Below are positions 10,105-19,773 of a stretch of 64,000 bases of DNA, in pieces. The notes under the pieces are model-generated. The model did no database searches. It saw nothing but the letters and a program-made list of their open reading frames with translations, and was not told the DNA's origin. The stretch's first letter is position 1. Each line of letters opens with the position of its first letter. The position numbers and the translations under genes are program-made. Where the stretch lies: assembly GCA_947471505.1 (NCBI GenBank), contig CANIWM010000014.1:1-64000 (forward strand), read 5' to 3'. The DNA comes from Chthoniobacteraceae bacterium (GTDB lineage Bacteria; Verrucomicrobiota; Verrucomicrobiia; Chthoniobacterales; Chthoniobacteraceae).

Positions 10105-10287
10105 ATGCTGTTAGAAAAACCAGAAACAGTGCAACCACTCGATGCCAAAGGATTTTCCATCTCCCGCACTTCCGTGCTTTATGCCCTTGGGACATTGGCG
10201 CTCATCGCGACTGTATTCTCTCTCTTAAAGGCCGATGAACCTCCGGACTACACGCCTCAACTCGGCGCTCTCGAAGCTCGGCGGTAG
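10105..10287 (+). CDS. Small single-pass membrane protein, function unknown
   Basis: This 60-residue product has a charged N-terminal part (about 1-25) and one hydrophobic segment (about 27-48, T-S-V-L-Y-A-L-G-T-L-A-L-I-A), followed by a short acidic tail. I chose the ATG at 10105; an upstream in-frame extension to 9913 is possible but reads like non-coding Arg/Ser-rich sequence. AGGAGG occurs at 10081-10086, rather far from this ATG. The gene is 72 nt upstream of the OmpA-family gene on the same strand, so the two may be cotranscribed. I do not recognise the family. Confidence 0.55.
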   Translation: MLLEKPETVQPLDAKGFSISRTSVLYALGTLALIATVFSLLKADEPPDYTPQLGALEARR

Positions 10288-10359
10288 TAACATAAGTTTC
10301 CCCACAAGAACTCACACAAGAGTTTGCCAACGGGCGCTCGGCGTGGTAAAGCCCTCCCC

Positions 10360-11322
10360 ATGACTCGCTACGATGCTTACGCAACGACGCACAGTACCGC
10401 TCCAAATGACAAAAATTGGGTCATCCCGGCGTTGATCGGTTCCGCTTTGATGCACGCCGGTTTGTTCACGTTTTTTTACTACAAGCGCGTGGAAAATTTT
10501 GGCCAGCGGGACTTGCCACCGGTGAGGAATGAGATTGTCCAGCGCGTCACGATTTCGGCGGCTCCGAAGAAGGAGCAGGAAGTCACGACGGCATCCATCA
10601 CTCCGACACAGACGACGAAAAAGGCGATCGTCTTGCCGAAGGAGAAAATCCAACTCGATGAACTTTCTGTCGCTCCGCAGCACAAGGCAGTGGATACGTC
10701 CAAACTCTTCGCTGATGAAAAGCCCGCGATGGAAATTGCGAAGCTCGAGACGCGCGTGAATGTCACGAACCCAGATGACGCGTTGCCAAAGCTTGACGAC
10801 AAGTTTTTTAACGATCGCACAGGGCCCAAGGTGATGGCACGTGCAGACTCGACACCTGGTACAGAGGGAGACGGCGCGAGCCAAGCAATCGGCGTGGCAG
10901 GCAAGGATGTCGGCGCGATCCTCGACGCATTGAACACCGGTCCCTCGGGGCCGAAGTCCATCAGCATCCCAGGGAACACGACCTTCGACTACGATAACGA
11001 CAAGCTCGGCGTGGACGGCCGGACGGCGATGGAGACGGTGGCAGAGGTCTTCAAGAAGTTCCTCGGCGACGACTTGCTCACGTCCACATTTACCATCACG
11101 GGGCACACGGACTCGTTTGGCAGCGTGACGTATAATGATCAGTTGAGCCGACGCCGCGCGGAGGCGGTGAGCGCTTGGTTGGTGGTAAACCTCGGCATCG
11201 ACCCGCGCAACATTCAGACCACGGGCGAGGGCAGTCGCGTGATGATCATCCCAGCGGGTACGGTGGAGCAACAGGCACCCAATCGGCGCGTGGAGATCGT
11301 CATCCGCCGGAAGAAAAAGTAG
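10360..11322 (+). CDS. OmpA-family protein with N-terminal membrane anchor
   Basis: From the ATG at 10360 the product is 320 residues; a TTG start at 10324 is possible but adds only Arg-rich sequence. One membrane segment lies near residues 18-40 (W-V-I-P-A-L-I-G-S-A-L-M-H-A-G-L-F), resembling the anchors of TonB-like proteins. A long Lys/Thr/Pro-containing linker follows. The last ~115 residues form an OmpA-like peptidoglycan-binding domain: F-D-Y-D-N-D-K at its start, then G-H-T-D-S-F-G, L-S-R-R-R-A-E-A-V and a closing N-R-R-V-E-I-V. The domain should hold non-covalently to peptidoglycan in the periplasm while the N-terminus stays in the inner membrane. Neighbouring ExbB/TolQ-type genes are absent, so a link to an energised complex is speculative. 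Confidence 0.85.
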   Translation: MTRYDAYATTHSTAPNDKNWVIPALIGSALMHAGLFTFFYYKRVENFGQRDLPPVRNEIVQRVTISAAPKKEQEVTTASITPTQTTKKAIVLPKEKIQLDELSVAPQHKAVDTSKLFADEKPAMEIAKLETRVNVTNPDDALPKLDDKFFNDRTGPKVMARADSTPGTEGDGASQAIGVAGKDVGAILDALNTGPSGPKSISIPGNTTFDYDNDKLGVDGRTAMETVAEVFKKFLGDDLLTSTFTITGHTDSFGSVTYNDQLSRRRAEAVSAWLVVNLGIDPRNIQTTGEGSRVMIIPAGTVEQQAPNRRVEIVIRRKKK

Positions 11323-11392
11323 CGCAGGAAGTCAGTAGCCAGTCAGTGCCGGCTCGCCGTGCGGGAGAGCATCGTGTCTGCCGCAGTCATTT

Positions 11393-13318
11393 TCATACTG
11401 CCTCGACTCCTTCCAGCCTGTCTTGCCGGATGACTTCCCAGAATTTGCGGGTGTTTGACATGGTTTGCGTGGCGATGTTTCCAGCAATGAGGGCGATGAC
11501 TTTTTGCCGTATCTCGGCGTCGTGGGAGGCGACGAGCGGGAGGGATTCGTGGGAGAGGTGGCGTTGGGCTTCCGCAGAGTCTTCGTGGGCGATGAGGTCG
11601 TAGATGATTTGGGTGAGGTCGTCGTCGCCGGGGGCGTTGTGGGCGATGGCTTCGATCAGGGCGGCTCGCTGGGCGTCGTCGCCCTTGCCGCTTTCATATC
11701 GCTTGAGGAATGCTTCGCGGATTGCAGGGTCCGTTTTTATCAATGGCGAGAGGGCGAGGGCGAGGGCGCTGCGTTCGCAGGTTTCGCCGAGGCCTTTGCT
11801 AAAGCGGGAAAGGAGCGCCTGCCGGACTGTGGGGTCTGCGTCAGCAACGGTGCCGAGCCCCTTGACGAGATAGCCGCGTTCTTGGTCTTTGCCGACGCCG
11901 CTCTGAAACCGAGCGAGCACGGCTTGGCATGCGTCGGGATGCTGGGCGGCGATTTTCCCGAGGGCTACAGCGAGCGTGTTGGGCTCGCGGACGCTGCCTT
12001 TGATGACTTGCATACGGTCGATGAGTGCTTTGCGGGCATCGTCGGATTGGTGGGCGATTTGGCCGAGGAGGATACCGAGGTGGGCGCGCTCGAAGTCGTC
12101 GCCTTTGCCGCTGCGAAAGTATTCGAGGACGCCGTCGCGGACGATCACGTCGCTTAACCCGGTGGCGACAAGGGCTGCGGCAATGTCGTTTCGGTTGATG
12201 CCTTGTTTGGTTCCGTTTGCCCACACTTGGAGGATGGCTTGGCGGACTTCCGGGTGGTCGTGGAGACAGGGGATGAGTGCTTTGAGAAGGACGTTGCGTA
12301 CTTCTGCGGGGCATTCTCCGCGCTTCCAACTGACGAGCAGATTCTGGCGGATGGCGGTATTGGTCGGAGCGAGAAAACCGAGGGCTCTGGCGAGGGAAGC
12401 ACGTTCGTCTGCGCGGCCTTTTCCGGCGTTCCAAGTGTCAACGAGGGCATTCAAGATCGCGGGTTGCTCCTTGGCGATATGTCCGATGACTTCGCTGAAA
12501 ACGGCGCTTTCGGAGGTTTCGATTTTCCCGCTGCGCCACCGTCCGAGGATTGCCTGGCGAATCTCCAGATCGTCGGCGGCGAGCGGCGCGAGGGCTTTGG
12601 CGATGGTCGGTCGGTCCTTGTTATTTCCTTTGGCTTGGCTGAATTCGGCAAGGATCGATTTGCGGAGTTCGGGCTGGGTGGCGATGAGCCGGGTGAGCTC
12701 TTCGATGGCGATGTCGCGCACTTCGTTTTCGGGCTGGCGGGCAGCGATGATGAGGGTGCGGCTAAATTCGACGATATCGCCGGGATGGGCGATGAGGGAA
12801 GGAAGGACGGCAATGCGGGTGGTTCCTTTTGCGGCGTCCTTGAAGGTCTTTCGCAGGACGGCGCGGAGGTAGTCGTCGATATCACGATGCCAGTCGGTAA
12901 GGATGGCGCAAACCTCTTGCGGGATGCCGCTTTCATCCCATCCTTGAATTATTGCGATCGCCCAAGCCGCCGCTTGTTTCTCCGCGGAGCTGCGGCGTCC
13001 TTCGTTGTATCCAGCCCACTTGAGGCTGACGAGGTGAAAGCGGTGGAGCAAGGGGTCGAGCTGCGGATGGACGTTCGCTTTCGCGATGTCGTGGAGGTGC
13101 TGTCTGCGGAGCGGCTGCTCGACGAGCGCGCGGATGTAGTGTTGCCACACGTCGCCCCACGCGAGGTCGTCCCAATGGTGCGCGATTACGGGCTCCGCGT
13201 CCACCTCGGAGGCGGCGGCGAGCTGGGTGGCCGTGTCGATAGACCATTGATTTAGTGCAGCGCAGTTTGCGCCTGTAAGGGGCTTTATTTCGAGCGTGTC
13301 TGGAATTGCGTCGGGCAT
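11393..13318 (-). CDS. Helical tandem-repeat (HEAT-like) protein, unknown function
   Basis: A 641-residue protein without signal peptide or membrane segment. From about residue 235 to 590 it consists of roughly ten units close to 35 residues long. Each opens R-(Q/E/K)-A-(I/L)-L-x-R-(W/F), has a central S-G-K-G-like turn, then E-R-A-x-L-A-x-A-L and a P-x-(I/V/A) end. The pattern suggests paired amphipathic helices as in HEAT/ARM solenoids, though the spacing is unusually uniform. The first ~130 residues are different, rich in Trp and His, and I do not recognise them. It converges with the OmpA-family gene and diverges from the exported protein at 13449. A cytoplasmic scaffold or binding role is the most that can be inferred. 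Confidence 0.7.
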   Translation of the reverse strand: MPDAIPDTLEIKPLTGANCAALNQWSIDTATQLAAASEVDAEPVIAHHWDDLAWGDVWQHYIRALVEQPLRRQHLHDIAKANVHPQLDPLLHRFHLVSLKWAGYNEGRRSSAEKQAAAWAIAIIQGWDESGIPQEVCAILTDWHRDIDDYLRAVLRKTFKDAAKGTTRIAVLPSLIAHPGDIVEFSRTLIIAARQPENEVRDIAIEELTRLIATQPELRKSILAEFSQAKGNNKDRPTIAKALAPLAADDLEIRQAILGRWRSGKIETSESAVFSEVIGHIAKEQPAILNALVDTWNAGKGRADERASLARALGFLAPTNTAIRQNLLVSWKRGECPAEVRNVLLKALIPCLHDHPEVRQAILQVWANGTKQGINRNDIAAALVATGLSDVIVRDGVLEYFRSGKGDDFERAHLGILLGQIAHQSDDARKALIDRMQVIKGSVREPNTLAVALGKIAAQHPDACQAVLARFQSGVGKDQERGYLVKGLGTVADADPTVRQALLSRFSKGLGETCERSALALALSPLIKTDPAIREAFLKRYESGKGDDAQRAALIEAIAHNAPGDDDLTQIIYDLIAHEDSAEAQRHLSHESLPLVASHDAEIRQKVIALIAGNIATQTMSNTRKFWEVIRQDRLEGVEAV

Positions 13319-13448
13319 GTGCTGTCTTACGGCGATGATTCAAGACTCAGCAAAACAATCAAGTCAACAGGCTACTGGTTTTTCAGTTGGAGGGATTGAA
13401 GTTTCGTCATTCCCATTTCCCAGCCCACTCGCTCTAGTCAGAGTTGCA

Positions 13449-14423
13449 ATGTCCCGCTTTCTATTTTTTGCCCTGCTTACCTTCGCTCCTTTGCTCCACG
13501 CGCGCGCTGATGGCGTGGAGATCCGTCAGCGCTACAAAGACGGCTTTCGTTACAAGCAGCAGGTCACCATCGCGCAAGAATCATCCGTCTCCACCGGGTT
13601 GACGAATACGACGACGAAGTCCGACACAGCCTTCGATTTGGAGTCCACAGCGACGATGACGCAACAGGGAAATGGGAATGTCATGTCGGTGGAGGTTCGC
13701 TATACGAAAATCGTCATGTCTGTGGACAGAGACGGGAAAGTCTTTCGATTCGATAGCGCGATGCCTGGAGAGCAATCGATGGCTGGCCCGCTGCAAACGC
13801 TCGCCGGTTTACCAGGGCGGGGTTTCAACTTAATCATCAACGAGCATGGTGCCGTAGTTAGCATTGACGCGTCCAATGTGGCGGTGAGCACGATGGCTTC
13901 CGCGAATCGCGTCACCGCGACGTCATTTCGCGAAATGTTCGAGCCCGAATCCATCAAGCGCATTGTCGCGCAAACCATGATTTGCTCGCCAAAAGGAATG
14001 ATTCCTAAAATCAACGATTCGTGGCCGCTCTCGCAAGAACTCATGTTGCCCGGTATCGGCAAGCTGACTGTGACCGGAAACTATACGCTCGCAGGTATGG
14101 CCGAGTCGGAAGGGATTCAATGCGCCAAAATCGCTGTGGATGGGACGTATGCGCAAGAGCCGACCGCAAAGAAACTCGATCTCACGGACAACGATCGCTT
14201 TGACACGCTCTCGCGTCAAATGAACCTCAAACTCGACGGTAGCACTTTGACCGGCAGTATCTTATTTGACCCCGCGATTTCCTTCCCGCGAGAGCTCAAT
14301 ATCACGCAGACGATCAACATCACTGCGAAGATTCCCGACGGGACGGCCAACGTCATCAAGATGCCGATCAAACAGACCATCTCCGTGAAGCTCGTGGAGA
14401 TGTCGGAGGTGCGTCCTCAATAG
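13449..14423 (+). CDS. Exported protein, possibly DUF6263-like
   Basis: Starting at the ATG at 13449 gives 324 residues with a clear signal peptide (M-S-R-F-L-F-F-A-L-L-T-F-A-P-L-L-H-A-R-A). The upstream in-frame extension lacks this property and is rejected. The mature part alternates polar and hydrophobic residues like a beta-rich domain. It carries stretches such as R-Y-K-D-G-F-R-Y-K-Q-Q and N-D-S-W, which resemble the DUF6263 family of secreted proteins; this is from memory of the family and is uncertain. It is oriented toward the ThuA/dehydrogenase gene 116 nt downstream, but linkage is unproven. No catalytic motif is visible. Confidence 0.6.
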   Translation: MSRFLFFALLTFAPLLHARADGVEIRQRYKDGFRYKQQVTIAQESSVSTGLTNTTTKSDTAFDLESTATMTQQGNGNVMSVEVRYTKIVMSVDRDGKVFRFDSAMPGEQSMAGPLQTLAGLPGRGFNLIINEHGAVVSIDASNVAVSTMASANRVTATSFREMFEPESIKRIVAQTMICSPKGMIPKINDSWPLSQELMLPGIGKLTVTGNYTLAGMAESEGIQCAKIAVDGTYAQEPTAKKLDLTDNDRFDTLSRQMNLKLDGSTLTGSILFDPAISFPRELNITQTINITAKIPDGTANVIKMPIKQTISVKLVEMSEVRPQ

Positions 14424-14539
14424 GTGCTAGTGCATTTTTCTCAGACGATTTTACTCATGAGAAAGCCCCTTGCCCGATTATCTGCCCGCCCGCTGAAAGC
14501 GGCTATTCCGATTTCCAACACGTAAACCAACCAAGAACT

Positions 14540-17500
14540 ATGAAACGTCTCATCGCATTCGCATCATTCGCCGCACTGGCGATTGCAGCCCACGCAGCCG
14601 ACCCGCTCCGCGTCTTTATTCGCGCCGGTCAATCCAACCGCGGCAAGGAAGTCCACGCGCATCCTCGCTTTCTCGAAGAGTGGAAACCGTTGCTCGCTGA
14701 GCGCGGGATGAAAGTGGACGGCGCTCTCGACTGGCCGACGGCGGAGCAGCTTAAAAACACGGACGTCGTTTTGCTTTACGCGCAGGAAGGCGGCGATGCC
14801 ACGCCGGAGCAGGAAGCGGCGGTAAATGAATATCTCAAGCGCGGCGGCGGTCTTGTCGTGCTGCACACGGCGGCGGTTTCGATGAAGGACCCGGCTTGGT
14901 GGCGCGAGGTGCTCGGCGGTGCTTGGAAGCCCGGCACGACGAAGTGGAAGGAAGGCCCGATGGACCTTTACTACTCCGAGAATCAGCGCATCGGCGGCGG
15001 ACATCCGATCACGTTTGGCGCGTCGAATTTCCATCTCGACGACGAGATTTACTACGACATGGACATCAAGCCCGAGGCCCGCGTGCTGGCTTCGAGCTAC
15101 ACGCCGAAGATGCGCGATGGAAAATCGCTGACCGCGAATGGCAAGGCGCACATTTACGACATCCAGCCGCAGATGTGGGTGTATGAAAACACATGGGAAG
15201 GCGGCTCGAAGCCGTATCGCGCTTTCACGAGCATTCCGGGGCATCAGTTCAAGACGTTCGGTTTTCCGCAGTATCGTGCGGTGCTCATGCGCGGGCTTTC
15301 TTGGGCGGCGAAGCGCGAGAATCTCGACGAGTATGTGAAGAAGGATGAGCTTGATGCGCTCACGTATCCCGAAGGTGGACCGCAGCGCCCGGCGGATACG
15401 CTCAAGAATTTGGAGATTCATCCGGACTTCAAGCTCACGCTCGTGGCGGCGGAGCCGCTCATCACGAAGCCGATGAATTTCGACTGGGCGCCCGATGGTT
15501 CGATGTGGGTGGCGGAGACGCCGGAGTATCCAAACGGTCGTCGCGGAATGCGCCCGGATTATCGCGGGAAGGAATGGAAAGACCACGGAGGCATCGACCC
15601 GCTTCCGGGCGAGCAGGATCGCAAAGGTCTAGATAAAATCTCGCGGCTCATCGACACGGACGGCGACGGCGTGATGGACAAAAAGGAGGTCTTCTACGAA
15701 GGACTCGATTTGGTCACCGGCCTCGTATTTTACAAAGACGGCGTGATCGTCACGCAAGCGCCCGACATCCTCTGGCTGCGCGACACGGACCACGACGGCA
15801 AGGCCGACAAAGTGGAGAAACTCTACACCGGCCTCGGCACCGGCGACACGCACGCGGTCATTAATAATCCGCGTTGGGGTTGGGATGGATGGATTTACGC
15901 CACGCACGGCTACAGCGGAGGAAAAGTGAAGAGCGGCGACGGCTCGAAGGATTTCGGCGGCATCGGCAGCGGCGTGGTGCGATTCAAGCCCGACGGTTCG
16001 GCATTCGAACAATACAGCTCGAAAGGCGGCAACACTTGGGGACTCGAAATCACCGGCGACAACCGCGTGATGTGGACGCAACCGACGAGCGGCGAATTGC
16101 TCATGCAGACCGTGCTGCCCGAATATGCGCTGGCCCGTGGAAAAATCGGCAAGACGCCGAGCTACAACGTCGTGGAAAAATCCGGCAAGACGTTCCCTGC
16201 GATGCCTTGGGAGCAGATGGCCTACGTGCAAATCGACTGGGTCGGTTCGTTCACCGCAGCGGCGGGCTGCGTCGTGTATGACGGCGGCACCTGGCCTGCG
16301 CAGTACAACGGCGACTACTTCACCACGGAGCCGACGATCAACATCATTCACCACGCAAAGCTCACGCCACAGGGCAGCAGCTACACTTTTGCAAAAGAGA
16401 AGGGCCGCGAAGAGACGGAGTTCATCCGCAGCAAAGACATGTGGTGGCGTCCAATCGAAGTCCGCGTCGGCCCCGATGGCGCGGTGTATGTCGGCGATTT
16501 CTACAATCAAGCCGTCATCCACAACGACACCCGCGGCCCCGACCACAACAAGGTCAACGCAGCGGTGCGGCCAGACCGCGACCATTACTTCGGGCGCATC
16601 TGGCGGCTCGACCACAAGGACGCGAAGAAGATCGCGGTGACGGATTTGAGCAAGGCTGGCGTGGAGGAATTGGCGAAGGCGCTGGAGCATCCGAACCGCG
16701 TTGTGCGGATGAATGCACAGCGCCTGCTGGCCGAAAAAACGACCGACTATCCGGTCGGTGGCAAACCATCGTTTCCTTCAAAGGCTGTAATCGATGCGTT
16801 GAAGCCGTTGATCTCCAGCAAGAGCGCGGAAACCCGCATCGCCGCTTTGTGGACCCTGTACCGCGTCGGCAACATCATGAACGCGGCGCTCGTGGCGGGT
16901 ATGAAAGATCCCGACGCGTCCGTCCGCCGCAACGCAGCGGCAATCGCTGAAGCAGCCGGAAGCTATGACTCTACGGATGTCGGAGTAACTGCCGGATTGT
17001 CAGATCCTGACGCGCAGGTCCGGCTGATGTCCCTACGGGCGCTCGGTTCCCACCCGGTCATGGATAGCGTGGCAAAGATCCTCGTCGCTGCGTTCACAAA
17101 ATTCGACGACGACTTCCAACGTAGCGCCGCAGTCGGTGCCGCCTCGAAGAATCCCGCCGCCGTTATCGCCGCCGCTCTCGATAGCGCCGATGCGCCCGCA
17201 CTCGCGCCGCTCGTCGCCGCGCTGACTCAGAACCTCACCAATCCCGAAGACGCCGCGAAGCTCGCCATCGTCCTCGCTGGCAAACCCGCCAGCGCGGATT
17301 CGCTCAAAGCGAGCATCCTCACCGGACTCGGCAAAACCGTGCAAGGCACGCCAGCGATGTCGCAGGAACTCGGCGCGGCTCTCACCAAGCTCCTCGGCAG
17401 TGGAGCCAGCGCAGCGGCGCTCCCGCTCGCCGCGAAGTGGGACAAAGCAGGTGCGCTCAAAGGCGCGACCGAAAAACTCATCGGCGACCTTTTTGCGAAG

Positions 17501-19735
17501 CTCGACGCGGGCAGCGACAACGATCGTCTCGCCGCCGCGCAGAGCCTCCTCGGCCTCCGCAGCGTGAACGAGAAGGCGCTCCCCGCCGTCGCGAAACTCC
17601 TCGCGGATGCCAAGCTCTCCGGCGGTTCCAAAGCCGCAATCATCGCCGCGCTCTCCGAGACCGGCGACGCCGCAGTCGGCCCCGCGTTGACCGCAGCATT
17701 CGCAACACTCGACGCCACCGGACAAGCCGCCGCATTTGACGCCCTGCTCAAACGCAGCGAGTGGACAAACGCGCTTCTCGATTCCGTGAAAGCCAAGACC
17801 GTCACGCTCACCAACCTCGGCCCGGCCAACATCGCCCGCCTCCGCACGCACCCCGATCCGGCGATTTCCAAACGAGCCGCCGCTATGCTCGAAGAACTGA
17901 ACCCGATGGCGAAGCTGAAAAACGAAGCCATCGCCAAACTCGCACCCGTGGTCGAAGGCCCTGGCGGCGATGTCGCGAAGGGCAAGGCCATGTTCACGAC
18001 GACGTGCGCGATTTGCCACAGCTTCGACGGCCAGGGCAAAGACATCGGACCCGGCCTCACCGGCATGGGCTCGCACGCGCCAGCCGAACTGCTCACCGCC
18101 ATTGTGGACCCGAATCGCGAAGTCGATCCGAGCTTCGTCGCATGGAACTTCGAGCTGAAGAACGGCCAGTTTATGTCCGGCATCATCGCTCGTGAAAACG
18201 CCGCGACCGTGCTTATCCGCAGCCTCGCCGGTGAACAGGAAATCAAAACGAGCGACCTCAAAGCACGCACCAACACAGGCCGCTCGCTCATGCCCGAAGG
18301 CTTCGAAGGACTCGGCGCAGAAGCGCTCCGCGACGTCATCGCCTACATGCAGAGCGTCGATAGCAAAGGCTACCGCACGCTCGATCTGAAGGACGCATAC
18401 ACCGCCAGCAGCGCGCTCGGCCTTTACGACAAAGCCGTGCAAACGCCGGAATCCGTGCAGTTCAAAAAGACCGGCACCGTCGTCTTCGGCGGCGTTCCAT
18501 TCAACTTGGTCGCGCCCGAAAAATCCGCGACCGGCAAAAACGTTGTCCAACTCCAGGGCGGACCGAAAGGCACGTTCTCATCGAAAGAAATGCCCGCGAA
18601 AGTGGAGATCAAAGTCGGCGGATTCAAAGCGAACCGCATTCACTTCCTCGGCGGCGTCGGTGGCTGGGCGTATCCATACGGCCAAGACACGACGGTCGCG
18701 ATGAAGGCAATCGTCGCATTTGCCGACGGCACCAGCGAGACGCTTGAGTTCAAAAACGGCGTCGAAATCGCGGACTACATCGCCCGCAACGACGTGCCCG
18801 GCTCGAAGTTCGCCGAGGGCCTCACCGCCGGACGCGCCCAAGTCCGCTGGTTCAGCAAGCAGCTCAAAACCGCCGGAGCCATCGACAAAATCACGCTCGA
18901 AAGCACAAACACCGTTGTCGCTCCGACAACGTTCGCAATCACCGTCCAGCTCGCCGACGCCAACGCACCGCTGCAAAGTGGAGCCGTGGAAGAATCAGCG
19001 CCGAAACCAAAAGCCGCGAAGGTTTCCGGCGACGAAGACGCGAACTTCAAACCGCAGTTCAACGACGAAGTCCCGCAACCGCCTGCCGCGAGGCCAGCAA
19101 ACGGCCCGCGCGTGCTCATCGTCGGCGGCGGTTCGTCGCACGACTTCGTGAAATTCTTCGGCGGCACCGACAAGGAGACGCTCAAATCCGTGAGCGGTTG
19201 GGTGGACTTCACGCAGAACCTCAACGGCATCGCCGAAATCCTCGACCGCGTGGACGTGCTCGTCCTCAGCGCAAACCAGCCCATCGCATCGAAGACAAAG
19301 AAAGCGCTCATCGACTACGCGAACCGCGGCGGCGCAATCATCGCACACCACCCCGGCACTTGGTACGCGTGGAATAACTTCCCGCAGTGGAACAAAGAAA
19401 TCATCGGCGGCGGCACCCGCGGCCACGACTCGTTCGGACCATTCCCCGCGAAAGTCGCCAATGCCGCGCACCCCATCACCAAGGGAGTGCCCGCTGATTT
19501 CGAAATTACCGACGAGCTCTACAACTACACGCAAGATCCGGAAGCCACGCCCATCGAAGTGCTCGTCACCGCGACCAGCCCGAAGAGCGGGAAAACCTTC
19601 CCGCAAGTCTTCGTCGTGAAGCATGGGAAAGCAAAAATCGTCGGCTTCACGCTAGGCCACGACGCCAAAGCCCACGACCTGCCCGCCTACCAGACATTGC
19701 TGAAAAACGCGGTGCAGTGGGTGAGTGCGAAGTAG
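14540..19735 (+). CDS. ThuA - PVC-type dehydrogenase - HEAT - cytochrome c - ThuA fusion
   Basis: A 1731-residue exported protein (signal peptide about 1-19). Residues ~22-265 form a ThuA-like (glutamine-amidotransferase-fold) domain, with G-G-G-L-V-V-L-H-T near 115. About 287-690 is the membrane-bound-dehydrogenase propeller of Planctomycetes/Verrucomicrobia (P-D-G-S-M-W-V-A-E-T-P-E-Y-P). About 695-1100 is HEAT-like, Ala/Leu-rich. About 1145-1285 is a c-type heme domain with C1156-A-I-C-H1160 and the family phrase G-Q-G-K-D-I-G-P-G-L. About 1310-1510 looks like a beta-sandwich with V-G-G-W-A-Y-P-Y-G. Residues ~1520-1731 form a second ThuA-like domain (I-A-H-H-P-G-T-W-Y). Such proteins are thought to oxidise sugars or related alcohols in the periplasm and pass electrons through the heme; the exact substrate is unknown. 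Having ThuA-like domains at both ends is notable. Confidence 0.88.
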   Translation: MKRLIAFASFAALAIAAHAADPLRVFIRAGQSNRGKEVHAHPRFLEEWKPLLAERGMKVDGALDWPTAEQLKNTDVVLLYAQEGGDATPEQEAAVNEYLKRGGGLVVLHTAAVSMKDPAWWREVLGGAWKPGTTKWKEGPMDLYYSENQRIGGGHPITFGASNFHLDDEIYYDMDIKPEARVLASSYTPKMRDGKSLTANGKAHIYDIQPQMWVYENTWEGGSKPYRAFTSIPGHQFKTFGFPQYRAVLMRGLSWAAKRENLDEYVKKDELDALTYPEGGPQRPADTLKNLEIHPDFKLTLVAAEPLITKPMNFDWAPDGSMWVAETPEYPNGRRGMRPDYRGKEWKDHGGIDPLPGEQDRKGLDKISRLIDTDGDGVMDKKEVFYEGLDLVTGLVFYKDGVIVTQAPDILWLRDTDHDGKADKVEKLYTGLGTGDTHAVINNPRWGWDGWIYATHGYSGGKVKSGDGSKDFGGIGSGVVRFKPDGSAFEQYSSKGGNTWGLEITGDNRVMWTQPTSGELLMQTVLPEYALARGKIGKTPSYNVVEKSGKTFPAMPWEQMAYVQIDWVGSFTAAAGCVVYDGGTWPAQYNGDYFTTEPTINIIHHAKLTPQGSSYTFAKEKGREETEFIRSKDMWWRPIEVRVGPDGAVYVGDFYNQAVIHNDTRGPDHNKVNAAVRPDRDHYFGRIWRLDHKDAKKIAVTDLSKAGVEELAKALEHPNRVVRMNAQRLLAEKTTDYPVGGKPSFPSKAVIDALKPLISSKSAETRIAALWTLYRVGNIMNAALVAGMKDPDASVRRNAAAIAEAAGSYDSTDVGVTAGLSDPDAQVRLMSLRALGSHPVMDSVAKILVAAFTKFDDDFQRSAAVGAASKNPAAVIAAALDSADAPALAPLVAALTQNLTNPEDAAKLAIVLAGKPASADSLKASILTGLGKTVQGTPAMSQELGAALTKLLGSGASAAALPLAAKWDKAGALKGATEKLIGDLFAKLDAGSDNDRLAAAQSLLGLRSVNEKALPAVAKLLADAKLSGGSKAAIIAALSETGDAAVGPALTAAFATLDATGQAAAFDALLKRSEWTNALLDSVKAKTVTLTNLGPANIARLRTHPDPAISKRAAAMLEELNPMAKLKNEAIAKLAPVVEGPGGDVAKGKAMFTTTCAICHSFDGQGKDIGPGLTGMGSHAPAELLTAIVDPNREVDPSFVAWNFELKNGQFMSGIIARENAATVLIRSLAGEQEIKTSDLKARTNTGRSLMPEGFEGLGAEALRDVIAYMQSVDSKGYRTLDLKDAYTASSALGLYDKAVQTPESVQFKKTGTVVFGGVPFNLVAPEKSATGKNVVQLQGGPKGTFSSKEMPAKVEIKVGGFKANRIHFLGGVGGWAYPYGQDTTVAMKAIVAFADGTSETLEFKNGVEIADYIARNDVPGSKFAEGLTAGRAQVRWFSKQLKTAGAIDKITLESTNTVVAPTTFAITVQLADANAPLQSGAVEESAPKPKAAKVSGDEDANFKPQFNDEVPQPPAARPANGPRVLIVGGGSSHDFVKFFGGTDKETLKSVSGWVDFTQNLNGIAEILDRVDVLVLSANQPIASKTKKALIDYANRGGAIIAHHPGTWYAWNNFPQWNKEIIGGGTRGHDSFGPFPAKVANAAHPITKGVPADFEITDELYNYTQDPEATPIEVLVTATSPKSGKTFPQVFVVKHGKAKIVGFTLGHDAKAHDLPAYQTLLKNAVQWVSAK

Positions 19736-19773
19736 GGCGCGAGCGCCGTGAGACTCGCGGAGGCGGGCTTTTC

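Noticed and set aside
15629-18550. Long minus-strand frames opposite the ThuA/dehydrogenase gene
   Set aside because: The sense strand has a continuous multi-domain protein; the antisense products are compositional shadows.
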